64,000 nt of DNA from Nocardioides alkalitolerans DSM 16699. GTDB lineage: Bacteria; Actinomycetota; Actinomycetes; Propionibacteriales; Nocardioidaceae. The stretch is taken from contig NZ_AUFN01000014.1 in NCBI RefSeq assembly GCF_000426525.1, positions 158,640 through 222,639 on the forward strand, written 5' to 3'. Each line of letters begins with the position of its first letter. Position 1 is the first letter of the stretch. The position numbers were made by a program, and so were the translations under genes. Shown in pieces: positions 54,364 to 62,108 of this stretch. The notes beneath the pieces were generated by a model. That model was not told the DNA's origin. It worked only from the letters and a program-made list of their open reading frames with translations, and did no database searches.

Positions 54364-54378
54364 GGGATGCTAACTTCT
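54360..54378. promoter_or_regulatory. IdeR/DmdR-type iron box 2
   Basis: TTAGGGGATGCTAACTTCT agrees at about 13 of 19 positions with the same consensus. Its 5' end overlaps box 1 by 4 nt. Two overlapping boxes are consistent with binding of two dimers and iron repression of the uptake operon that starts 36 nt downstream. Confidence 0.62.
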
Positions 54379-54413
54379 CGGTCGCTCTCGTCGCCGTACC
54401 GAAAGGCCCCCGC

Positions 54414-55346
54414 ATGCGCCCCCGCCGTACCCGCTCGTCCCGTTGGTCCGTCGTGGCGGCCGGTGCCGTCACCTGCCTCGCCCTCACCGGCTGCGGCAAC
54501 CCGGCCGACAGCGCCTCGACCGACGCCGACGACACCCGCGACGTGACGCACGCGCGCGGCGAGAGCGCCGTGCCGGCCGACCCGCAGCGCGTGGTGGTGC
54601 TGGAGCCCGTGCAGCTCGACACCGCCGTCGCGCTCGGCGTGACGCCGGTCGGCACCGCGGTGCTGAATGAGGCGGCCGGCGTGCCGGCGTACCTCGGTGA
54701 CGAGGCCGCCGACATCGAGATGGTCGGTACCGTGACGGAGCCCGACGTCGACCGCATCGCGGCCCTGCGCCCCGACCTCATCCTCGGCACCGAGAGCCGT
54801 CACTCCGCGCTCTACGACCAGCTCGCCGACGTCGCCCCGACCGTCTTCATGGACTCGCAGGCCGACCCCTGGCAGGACAACGTGCGCTTCACCGCCGAGG
54901 CCCTGGGCGACACGGACGGCGCCGACGAGCTGCTCGACGCCTACCAGGACCGCTGCGACGAGATCGCCGAGGAGCACGACACCGCGGGCGGCTCGGCGCA
55001 GCTCGTGCGCCCGCGCGACGGGCTGATCACGCTCTACGGCCCGACCTCCTTCGCCGGGAGCACGCTCGAGTGCGCCGGGTTCACCACGCCCGAGCGTGCG
55101 GAGTGGGCCGACGAGATCTCCGTCGATCTCTCCCCCGAGCGCGTGCTCGAGGCGCAGGCCGACCTCGTGCTCGTGACGACGACGGACGTCGACGACCCCT
55201 CGACGATCCCGACCGCGCTCTCCGCCAACGCCGACGCGTTCCCCGACCTGCACCTGGTCGACCAGTCCTTCTGGATCACGGGCGTCGGACCGCTCGGCGG
55301 GCAGGCCGTCCTCGACGACCTCGAGCGGATCCTCTCGGGCTCGTGA
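54414..55346 (+). CDS. Iron-siderophore ABC transporter substrate-binding lipoprotein
   Basis: 310-aa binding protein (FepB/FecB type). The lipoprotein signal ends at CLALTGC with lipidated Cys27, followed by an acidic linker. Typical fold pieces: VVVLEPVQLDTAVALGVTPV, DIEMVGTVTEPDVDRIAALRPDLILG and TVFMDSQADPWQDNV. Captures ferric siderophores outside the cell for the two permeases and ATPase that follow with 4-nt overlaps. No siderophore biosynthesis genes are visible, so it may take up siderophores made elsewhere or by other organisms. Confidence 0.92.
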   Translation: MRPRRTRSSRWSVVAAGAVTCLALTGCGNPADSASTDADDTRDVTHARGESAVPADPQRVVVLEPVQLDTAVALGVTPVGTAVLNEAAGVPAYLGDEAADIEMVGTVTEPDVDRIAALRPDLILGTESRHSALYDQLADVAPTVFMDSQADPWQDNVRFTAEALGDTDGADELLDAYQDRCDEIAEEHDTAGGSAQLVRPRDGLITLYGPTSFAGSTLECAGFTTPERAEWADEISVDLSPERVLEAQADLVLVTTTDVDDPSTIPTALSANADAFPDLHLVDQSFWITGVGPLGGQAVLDDLERILSGS

Positions 55347-56365
55347 CCTCCCGCACGGCGACGCCGGTCGGGGCGCGCCGCCGTCGCCTGCCCGTGGTGC
55401 TGCTGGCGGCGTCGCTGCCGGCGGCGGTCGCCCTGTCGCTCCTCGTCGGCTCGAACCTGCTGCCGCCCGGCGAGATCTGGGCCGCGCTCACGGGCGGCGG
55501 GGACGCGACCGCGTCGTACGTCGTCGAGCACCAGCGCCTGCCGCGCACCGTCGCCGGGATCGTGGTCGGGCTGGCGCTCGGGGTGTCGGGTGCCCTGATG
55601 CAGGCCTACACGCGCAACCCGTTCGCCGACCCCGGGCTGTTCGGCGTGAGCGCGGGGGCCTCGTTCGCCGTCGCCGTGGCCGTCGCGTACGTCGGCGTCA
55701 CGCAGCCCGCCGGGTACGTCGGGTGGGCCGTCGGCGGCGCCCTCCTCGCGAGCCTGGTCGTCGTGGCGCTCGGCCGCCCCACCGACCCGCGCACCCCGCC
55801 CACCCGGCTGGTGCTGACGGGCGTCGCGGTCGGCGCCGTGCTGGCGGGGCTCACCACGGGCATCTCGTTGAGCGACCCCGACGCGTTCGAGCGGATGCTC
55901 ACGTGGCACGCCGGGAGCCTCATCGACCGGGGGTACGACGTGACGCTCGCCGTGCTGCCCGTCCTGCTGGCGGGCGTGGTCGCCGCGGTGGTCGCGGCGC
56001 CCTCGCTCAACGCGGTGGCGCTCGGCCGCGACCTGGCCCAGGCGCAGGGCGTGGACCTGCGCCGCTCGGACGCGGCCGCCCTCGCCGCCATCACCCTCCT
56101 CGCCGCCGCGGCGGCCGCCGTGGCCGGCCCCGTCGTCTTCGTCGGGCTCGTCGTGCCCCACGTCGTGCGCTGGTGCGTGGGCGTCGACCAGCGCCGCATC
56201 CTCGCCGTCTCGGCCGTGGCGGGCGTCGTGCTCGTGCTGGTGGCGGACGTCGTCGGCCGCGTCGCCGTGCTCCCGGGCGAGATGCCCGCCGGGATCGTCA
56301 CGGCGTTCATCGGCGCCCCCGTGCTCGTCGCGCTCGCGCGCCGTTCGAGGGCGACGGGGCTGTGA
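55343..56365 (+). CDS. FecCD family iron-siderophore permease
   Basis: 340-aa membrane permease, ~9-10 helices. Hallmarks: LPRTVAGIVVGLALGVSGAL, MQAYTRNPFADPGLFGVSAGA, and the ATPase-contact loop region GDLARAQG-equivalent ALGRDLAQAQGVDLRR, plus VFVGLVVPHVVRWCVG. Forms a heterodimer with the next permease. GTG start overlaps the binding-protein stop by 4 nt. Confidence 0.93.
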   Translation: MTSRTATPVGARRRRLPVVLLAASLPAAVALSLLVGSNLLPPGEIWAALTGGGDATASYVVEHQRLPRTVAGIVVGLALGVSGALMQAYTRNPFADPGLFGVSAGASFAVAVAVAYVGVTQPAGYVGWAVGGALLASLVVVALGRPTDPRTPPTRLVLTGVAVGAVLAGLTTGISLSDPDAFERMLTWHAGSLIDRGYDVTLAVLPVLLAGVVAAVVAAPSLNAVALGRDLAQAQGVDLRRSDAAALAAITLLAAAAAAVAGPVVFVGLVVPHVVRWCVGVDQRRILAVSAVAGVVLVLVADVVGRVAVLPGEMPAGIVTAFIGAPVLVALARRSRATGL

Positions 56366-57441
56366 GCGGGGTCGACCCGGGCCGGGTGCGTGAGTCGAGC
56401 CGGAGCCGGGTGCGGGTCGTCGGGGGCGAGCGCGCGCACGTCGGCCTGGACCGTCGCGAGGTGCGGGTCTGCGTCGCCCTCGGGCTGGTCGCCCTCGTGC
56501 TCGGGTTCGTCGGGCTGTGGGCGGGCGACTTCCCGCTGACGCCGGGCGAGGTGATGGGTGCGCTCGTCGGTCCGCCGTTCGCGGTGGTGGAGCCGATCGC
56601 CTACACCGTGGTGGTGGAGTGGCACCTGCCGCGCGTGGTCGCGGCCCTGGTGTTCGGCGCGTCGCTGGCGGCCTCGGGCGCGATCTTCCAGACCGTCACG
56701 CGCAACCCGCTGGCGAGCCCGGACGTCATGGGCCTCGCCAACGGCTCGTTCACCGGGATGCTGCTCGGCCTGGTGGTGCTCGGCGGGTCGTGGGCCGGGG
56801 TCATGGCCGCGGCGCTGGCGGGCGGGCTGCTCACCGCCGCCGCGATCTACGTGCTCGCGCTGCGGGACGGCCTGCGCGACTTCCGCTTCATCGTCGTCGG
56901 CATCGGGGTCTCGGCCTTCCTGGCGGCGACGAACTCGTGGATCCTGCTGCGCCTCGACGTCGAGACCGCGCTGTTCGCCTCGGCGTGGGGCGCCGGCACG
57001 CTCAACAACGCGACGGCGGGGGCGGTCTGGCCGACGGCCGCGGTCGTGGTGCTCCTGCTCCTGGTGCTGCCCACCGGCGCCGCGACGCTGCGCCAGATCG
57101 AGCTGGGCGACGACCTCGCCCGCGCGACCGGGGTCGCGCTCGACCGCCACCGGCTGCTGCTCCTGCTGCTCGCGGTCGCCCTGGTCAGTGCCGTGACGAC
57201 CGTGGCCGGTCCGATCGCGTTCGTCGCGCTCGCGGCGCCGCAGATCGCCCGGCGGATCGTGGGGTCCTCCGGCATCCCGCTCGGCGCGACCCTCGCCGTC
57301 GGCGCGGTGCTGCTGCTGGCGGCCGACCTCGTCGCCCAGCACGTCGTGCCGCTCACCGTTCCCGTCGGCGTCGTCACGGTCGTGATCGGCGGCGCCTACC
57401 TGACCTGGCTGCTCCGACGAGAGATGCGGACCGATCGATGA
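56362..57441 (+). CDS. FecCD family iron-siderophore permease
   Basis: 359-aa partner permease with a ~30-residue hydrophilic N-terminal extension containing Arg/Val repeats (RVRESSRSRVRVVGG). Family marks: LPRVVAALVFGASLAASGAI, VTRNPLASPDVMGLANGS, GDDLARATGVALDR and IAFVALAAPQIARRIVG. GTG start overlaps the preceding stop by 4 nt. Together with the other permease it makes the membrane channel for ferric-siderophore import. Confidence 0.93.
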   Translation: MSGVDPGRVRESSRSRVRVVGGERAHVGLDRREVRVCVALGLVALVLGFVGLWAGDFPLTPGEVMGALVGPPFAVVEPIAYTVVVEWHLPRVVAALVFGASLAASGAIFQTVTRNPLASPDVMGLANGSFTGMLLGLVVLGGSWAGVMAAALAGGLLTAAAIYVLALRDGLRDFRFIVVGIGVSAFLAATNSWILLRLDVETALFASAWGAGTLNNATAGAVWPTAAVVVLLLLVLPTGAATLRQIELGDDLARATGVALDRHRLLLLLLAVALVSAVTTVAGPIAFVALAAPQIARRIVGSSGIPLGATLAVGAVLLLAADLVAQHVVPLTVPVGVVTVVIGGAYLTWLLRREMRTDR

Positions 57442-58280
57442 CCCTGGACCGCCCCGCCCCCACGAGGCCGCCCGCCGTGCCCGCGACCCGCCTCGCCGCC
57501 GAGGGCCTGACGCTGCGGTACGACGACCGGACCGTCGCCGAGGACCTGAGCGTCGCCGTGCCCGACGACCGGTTCACCGTGATCCTCGGCCCGAACGCGT
57601 GCGGCAAGTCGACCCTGCTGCGGGCGCTCGCGGGCCTGCTCGCGCCCGCCCAGGGGCGGGTGCTCCTGGACGGCGCGCCCCTGCTGTCGCTGTCGGCGAA
57701 GGAGCGCGCCCGCCGGCTCGCCCTGCTGCCGCAGACGATGAGCGCGCCGGAGGGCATCACGGTCCAGGAGCTCGTGCAGCGCGGCCGGTTCGCGCACCAG
57801 CGGGTGCTGCGTCGCCACTCCGAGTCCGACCGCCGGGCCGTCGCCGACGCCCTGGAGGAGACGCAGGTCGCCGACCTCGCCAACCGCCGCATCGACGAGC
57901 TCTCGGGCGGGCAGCGCCAGCGCGTCTGGATCGCCATGACCCTCGCGCAGGACACGCCGCTCGTGCTGCTCGACGAGCCCACCACCTTCCTCGACCTGCC
58001 CCACCAGATCGAGGTGCTCAACGTGCTGCACCGGCTCGTCGCCCGCGGTCGCACCGTCGTCGCCGTGCTCCACGACCTCAACCTCGCCGCTCGGTACGCC
58101 GACCACGTCGTCGCCCTGCGCGACGGCGCCGTCGTCGCCACGGGGTCGCCCCGGGACACCATCACCGCCCCCCTCATGCGGGAGGTGTTCGCGCTCGACG
58201 CCACCGTCCTGCCCGACCCCCTGACCGGGGCGCCGATGGTCGTGCCGGCGGACACGCGGAGCGGTGTCCCGGTGTCCTGA
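57438..58280 (+). CDS. Iron-siderophore ABC transporter ATP-binding protein
   Basis: 280-aa ATPase of the FecE/FepC type. Walker A GPNACGKST, Q-loop LLPQTM, signature LSGGQRQRVWIAMTLAQ, Walker B VLLDEPTTFLD, H-loop AVLHDLNLAARYAD. The sequence FLDLPHQIEVLNVL is typical for siderophore ATPases. ATG overlaps the permease stop by 4 nt. Last gene of the iron operon, ending 2 nt before the convergent TerD-family gene with no room for a separate terminator. Confidence 0.94.
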   Translation: MTLDRPAPTRPPAVPATRLAAEGLTLRYDDRTVAEDLSVAVPDDRFTVILGPNACGKSTLLRALAGLLAPAQGRVLLDGAPLLSLSAKERARRLALLPQTMSAPEGITVQELVQRGRFAHQRVLRRHSESDRRAVADALEETQVADLANRRIDELSGGQRQRVWIAMTLAQDTPLVLLDEPTTFLDLPHQIEVLNVLHRLVARGRTVVAVLHDLNLAARYADHVVALRDGAVVATGSPRDTITAPLMREVFALDATVLPDPLTGAPMVVPADTRSGVPVS

Positions 58281-58282
58281 GA

Positions 58283-60493
58283 TCAGGAGCGCTTGGGCGG
58301 CGTCCAGGGGCGGAGGTGCTGCACGACGTCGGCGTAGAACGTCGTCGTCACGCTCTTCACCGAGCCGATGAGCGTGCCCGTGCCGGCGGCGCGCTTGCTC
58401 CCGAGCGGCACCTCCAGCGACACCGTGAACGACTTGATCTCCCGCTGGTCGTCGGGCAGCAGGCACGCGGGGTCCTGGCGGGCCTTGTCGAGCAGCGCCG
58501 CCGTGGAGGTCGAGCGGGGCCCGGCGAGGTGGGCCTCGATCCGGATCGATCCCTTCGCCTCCTCCGGCAGCTGACGCAGCAGCCACTGGATGCGGGTCGC
58601 GGGCCGGGTGTCGCCGCGCGGCGCGGGGATCGTGATCGCTGCGGTCGCACGGTCGGTCCGCAGGTCGGCCCCGACGACGACCACGTCCACGGCGCCGGGC
58701 ACCTTGATGCGGCCGAACAGCAGGCCGGAGTCCGCGAGCTGCTGGCTGCGGCTGGCGTGGTCCGGGGTCTCCCGTGCGGGCAGCGCCCGGACCTCCACGC
58801 CGAGCAGCCCCGACATGTGGTGACCCAGGTGCTGCACCAGCTCGTCGAACCGGGCGCTCACCTCGCCGGTCGCCTTGTCGGAGGAGCGCGCGGTCTTCGC
58901 CTTCACGGCGTCGCGCACCTTCACCCAGCTGGGCCCCATGTCGCCCATCCCGCCCATCCCGGACCGGGCGTGGTTCATGTAGCGGATGAACTCCTCGAGC
59001 ACCTTGCCCTGCGTCGCGTCGGCGACCCCGCGGTGGCGCGCGGTGAGGATCGCCTCGGCCCGGATCTGGTCCCACGAGAGGTGGTGCAGCGAGACCTTCC
59101 GGAGCTTGCGCCGGTCGATCGCCACCGGGTGCTCGGCGTCGCCCCCGGCCAGCTCGTTGCTGATCGTGACGACCGCGTCGTACCCCCGCGACCGTGCGAT
59201 CTCGACGTACCGGTCGATCTGCTCGGTGTTCAGCTTGCCGGTGGAGGTCTTCACCTCGACGAGGGCGGTCCACTGCGTCTGGCCCCGCGTCACCTGGACC
59301 ACGCCGTCGGGGCGGTAGGCCTCCTCGTCCTGGCCGAACGGCACCTCGATGTACGTCGTCAGCGTCCCCCGCGGTGCGCCGCACCGGCCCGCGAGCGCGT
59401 GGCCGAACTCCCGGACCGTGCTCATCACCGCCAGCAGCGCCGACGTCGCCCGGCGCTCCTGCTCCTCGCCGCTGCCGATCCCCGCGACCGGGAAGAGCCG
59501 CGCCGGCTGCCAGTCGTTGCCGTCGTCGGCCGGGATGGAGGCGTTCCAGTCGGCGGGCAGCCGCGGCGCGCGCGTCGGGCGCCGTACCGAGACCGAGCGC
59601 TTCGGCCCCGCCGGGGCCTCGGGCGGCGTGGCGTCCGAAGTGTCTGGGGCGTCCGCGGTGGGTAAGGCGGCCGGGGCGTCCGCGGTGGGTACGGCGGCCG
59701 GGGCGTCGGCGGTGGGTGCGGCGGCCTCGGCTGCAGCATCCGGACGGTCGTTCGACGCGTCGCTCTCCGGCGCGGACTGCGTCTCGGCGGTGGATCCGAG
59801 CGGACCGTCGAGGAGCTCGACGTGACCGGCGTCGTCCACCGCATCCACAGCGTCCACGGCGTCCCCGGCGTCCCCGGCGTCGTCCGAGTCCTCGGGCTCG
59901 TTGTCGACCTCGATGCCGTGCTCGACGACCAGAGCGGTGAGCCCCTCGGCGTACCCCCGCCCGACCGCCCGGATCTTCCACTCCCCGTTGCGCCGGTAGA
60001 TCTCGCCGAACACGAGGGCGAGCTCATCGGTCGCGTCGTCGATGTCGTAGACGAGCAGGTCGATGGCGTCGGCGGTGCGCTGGAGCCGGAGCCGGATCGC
60101 TGCGTCCCCGAAGGTGAGGTCGGTGGAGGGGTCGAGGCTCGCGGAGACGACGATCCGCTCGATCTCCTCGGGCACGTCGTCGAGCTCGAGCGTGATGACG
60201 TCGGACGACCAGCCGAGCTCGGCGTCCTCCGTCCCGGGCTCCGGCCGCACCTTGTCGCGCAGGTGCACCGCACCGTTGAGCGCGATCGGCTGGTTGTAGA
60301 ACACGAAGTCCGCGCCGGACCGCACCTTGCCGGTGGCCTCGAGCAGCAGGACGCTCACGTCGGCGTCGATCGGCTCACCGTCCCGTCCGCGACTGTCGAG
60401 GAAGACCGTCAGCCCGCCGAGCTCGGCCCCCAGCTCCCCCAGTGCGACGTTCGCGCCCTTGCGCAGCTCCCGTGCTCCCCCGTGTGCGTCCAT
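58283..60493 (-). CDS. TerD-domain protein fused to PD-(D/E)XK nuclease-like domain
   Basis: 736-aa multidomain protein. Residues ~10-190 form a TerD/TerZ-type domain (GANVALGELGAELGGLTVFL, DADVSVLLLEATGKV, DFVFYNQPIALNG, FGEIYRRNGEWKIRAVGRG), although the Asp-rich calcium loop seen in classical TerD is poor. A low-complexity Asp/Ala linker (~198-300, DAGDAGDAVDAVDAVDDAG and ADAPAA repeats) follows. Then (~345-480) comes a restriction-like domain with RPDG (Asp396), LVEVKTSTGKLNTEQIDRY (Glu413, Lys415, Gln425), the PD-(D/E)XK layout. A final ~250 residues are unassigned. Probably a stress-responsive DNA-directed effector (inference). ATG at 60493 chosen as the TerD start. Confidence 0.78.
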   Translation of the reverse strand: MDAHGGARELRKGANVALGELGAELGGLTVFLDSRGRDGEPIDADVSVLLLEATGKVRSGADFVFYNQPIALNGAVHLRDKVRPEPGTEDAELGWSSDVITLELDDVPEEIERIVVSASLDPSTDLTFGDAAIRLRLQRTADAIDLLVYDIDDATDELALVFGEIYRRNGEWKIRAVGRGYAEGLTALVVEHGIEVDNEPEDSDDAGDAGDAVDAVDAVDDAGHVELLDGPLGSTAETQSAPESDASNDRPDAAAEAAAPTADAPAAVPTADAPAALPTADAPDTSDATPPEAPAGPKRSVSVRRPTRAPRLPADWNASIPADDGNDWQPARLFPVAGIGSGEEQERRATSALLAVMSTVREFGHALAGRCGAPRGTLTTYIEVPFGQDEEAYRPDGVVQVTRGQTQWTALVEVKTSTGKLNTEQIDRYVEIARSRGYDAVVTISNELAGGDAEHPVAIDRRKLRKVSLHHLSWDQIRAEAILTARHRGVADATQGKVLEEFIRYMNHARSGMGGMGDMGPSWVKVRDAVKAKTARSSDKATGEVSARFDELVQHLGHHMSGLLGVEVRALPARETPDHASRSQQLADSGLLFGRIKVPGAVDVVVVGADLRTDRATAAITIPAPRGDTRPATRIQWLLRQLPEEAKGSIRIEAHLAGPRSTSTAALLDKARQDPACLLPDDQREIKSFTVSLEVPLGSKRAAGTGTLIGSVKSVTTTFYADVVQHLRPWTPPKRS
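59646..59726. repeat. Three tandem 27-bp repeats in the linker of the TerD-nuclease gene
   Basis: Three units at 59646-59672, 59673-59699 and 59700-59726 differ at only a few positions and encode repeats rich in Ala, Pro, Asp and Thr. They keep the frame, so copy number can change linker length without breaking the protein. Confidence 0.8.
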
Positions 60494-60626
60494 CTCGCGA
60501 GGATCACACGCACGCCGCACGGGCGTGGCCGGTTCGCGAGAACCCGTCTCCGTCCGGCACCCGAGGGTGCTCGCGACCTTCATCGGTTCCGCGCACACGA
60601 CGCTCCACCGCCGATAGCGTCCGTCC

Positions 60627-61304
60627 GTGCCTCCTCCCCCACCCACCCAGGTCTCGCGCGTCGAGGCCTGGGAGCGCCGTACCGAGCTGCCTCTCATCGC
60701 GCTCGCCGTCGCCTTCCTCGTCGCCTACGCCTGGCCCGTGCTCGACCCGCGGCTCGAGCCGGACCTGCGCACCACCCTCGTCACCGTCTCCTGGACCGTC
60801 TGGGTCGCGTTCGCCCTCGACTTCGCCGTGCGGCTGCACCTCGCGGAGGACCGTCGTCGGTACGCCGCCGCCCACTGGTACGACGTCGCACTCATCGTGC
60901 TCCCGATGCTCCGACCTCTTCGCCTCCTCCGGTTGCTCGCCTTCATGCGGGTGCTGCAGCGCACGGCCGCCGGCGGCCTGGTCGGGCGCGCGACGACCTA
61001 CGTGCTCGGCACCGCGGTCCTGGCGATGTTCCTCGGCGCGATCGCGGTGCTCGACGCGGAGCAGGACGCTCGCGACGCCAACATCACGACGTTCGGCGAC
61101 GCCCTGTGGTGGGCGACGACCACCGTCACGACCGTCGGCTACGGCGACCGCTTCCCCGTCACCTTCGAGGGTCGCCTCGTCGCAGTCATCCTGATGATCG
61201 TCGGGATCGGTGCCGTCGGCGTCGTGACCGCCGCTCTCGCCACCTGGCTCGTCTCCCACGTCCAGCAGGAACGCGACCGCGCCGGCGAAGAGGCCGTCGG
61301 GTGA
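60627..61304 (+). CDS. Voltage-gated-type potassium channel
   Basis: 225-aa six-helix ion channel. S1-S3 occupy about 20-95; S4 is basic (RPLRLLRLLAFMRVLQR) and voltage-sensor-like. The pore loop reads WWATTTVTTVGYGDRFPV with the potassium filter TVGYGD at residues 169-174, followed by S6 (VILMIVGIGAVGVVTAAL). The chain ends soon after S6, so no cytoplasmic RCK domain is present. GTG start 60627. Divergent from the TerD-nuclease gene and followed by a GC hairpin region. Confidence 0.9.
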   Translation: MPPPPPTQVSRVEAWERRTELPLIALAVAFLVAYAWPVLDPRLEPDLRTTLVTVSWTVWVAFALDFAVRLHLAEDRRRYAAAHWYDVALIVLPMLRPLRLLRLLAFMRVLQRTAAGGLVGRATTYVLGTAVLAMFLGAIAVLDAEQDARDANITTFGDALWWATTTVTTVGYGDRFPVTFEGRLVAVILMIVGIGAVGVVTAALATWLVSHVQQERDRAGEEAVG

Positions 61305-61346
61305 CGTCCGGCTGGTCCTGCCTGCCTGGTGAGGTGCAACTGCTCT

Positions 61347-61400
61347 GCGGGTCAGGTCTGCCGGGGGCGGCCCAGACCCGCCGGGATCAACGCGGGTCTG
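61347..61400. terminator. Overlapping alternative hairpins between convergent genes
   Basis: CAGACCCGC/GCGGGTCTG (61373-61381 with 61392-61400) is a perfect 9-bp stem, while GGTCTG/CAGACC (61355-61360 with 61373-61378) and GCGGGTC (61347-61353) can pair with the same segments. The stems exclude one another. Most likely a shared terminator for the channel gene and the minus-strand gene whose 3' end it overlaps. Confidence 0.5.
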
Positions 61401-62043
61401 CGGGGGTGACCCGGGCGACGCGCAGCAGCTCGTGCCACCGGCGGACCACCTCAGGGAGCCCCTGAGCACCGACACCGGTCCCGACACCGGCCCCAGCCAC
61501 GGTCTCCGACGCAGGCTGCGAGCCCGACACCGCCAACGCGGCCGACAGCTCGTCCACCACGGTGAGGAGCGAGACCCGACCGTCCCCGTGACGCTCGTGG
61601 AGGTCGTACCCGGTGACGTCGGCGACCCGCCGGAGGTCGTCGGCCTCGAGCCGGAACAGCGACCTGAAGTCGAGGCGCCGGACAGTGGGCGGGCCGCCGG
61701 CCCTCTGGGCGTGGACGGTCAGCTCGTCACGCATGTAGTCGTTGTCCACGCACGCCAGGCGCGCCCCGCACGGGCACAGAAGACCACCCACCTGCCCGTA
61801 CCGGCTGCCACCGAGCTCGTACGCCGCCGGCAGCCAGGTGTCGCAGACACCGCACGGCAGCCGAGCCAGGTCGACGTCGACCTCGAGACGTCGTCGATCA
61901 GCGGCCTGGTCGCGGCGCGACGGCACCCCGCGGACGACCCCGTCTCCTGTCCCGGGGTCCCCGGACGGCGACCGGAGTCCCGGGCGCGCCCGCAGCCGCA
62001 CCGTCGGATGCGTGGCCTCGGCGGTGGCATCGACTTCTCGCAT
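61387..62043 (-). CDS. Hypothetical protein with small zinc-ribbon-like motif
   Basis: 218-aa protein without recognised family. The central part (~66-105) has clustered cysteines, LPCGVCDTW then LLCPCGARLACVDNDY, which look like a degenerate zinc ribbon. The N-terminal ~60 residues are Arg/Asp/Gly-rich. The C-terminal part is helical (RRVADVTGYDLHERH, VVDELSAALAV) and ends with WHELLRVARV. It lies 65 nt downstream of the 13E12-type endonuclease gene, same strand, so it may be linked to it. Coding composition is normal. ATG at 62043. Confidence 0.5.
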   Translation of the reverse strand: MREVDATAEATHPTVRLRARPGLRSPSGDPGTGDGVVRGVPSRRDQAADRRRLEVDVDLARLPCGVCDTWLPAAYELGGSRYGQVGGLLCPCGARLACVDNDYMRDELTVHAQRAGGPPTVRRLDFRSLFRLEADDLRRVADVTGYDLHERHGDGRVSLLTVVDELSAALAVSGSQPASETVAGAGVGTGVGAQGLPEVVRRWHELLRVARVTPADPR

Positions 62044-62108
62044 CACCCGGTCAGTCTGCCCGCTGCGGCGCCGCGTCCTTCTTCTTTCACGCCTCGCGCC
62101 TCGCCGAC

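Noticed and set aside
53457..58280. Siderophore biosynthesis cluster
   Set aside because: Only uptake and iron-release genes are present; no NRPS or NIS synthetase gene is in the window.
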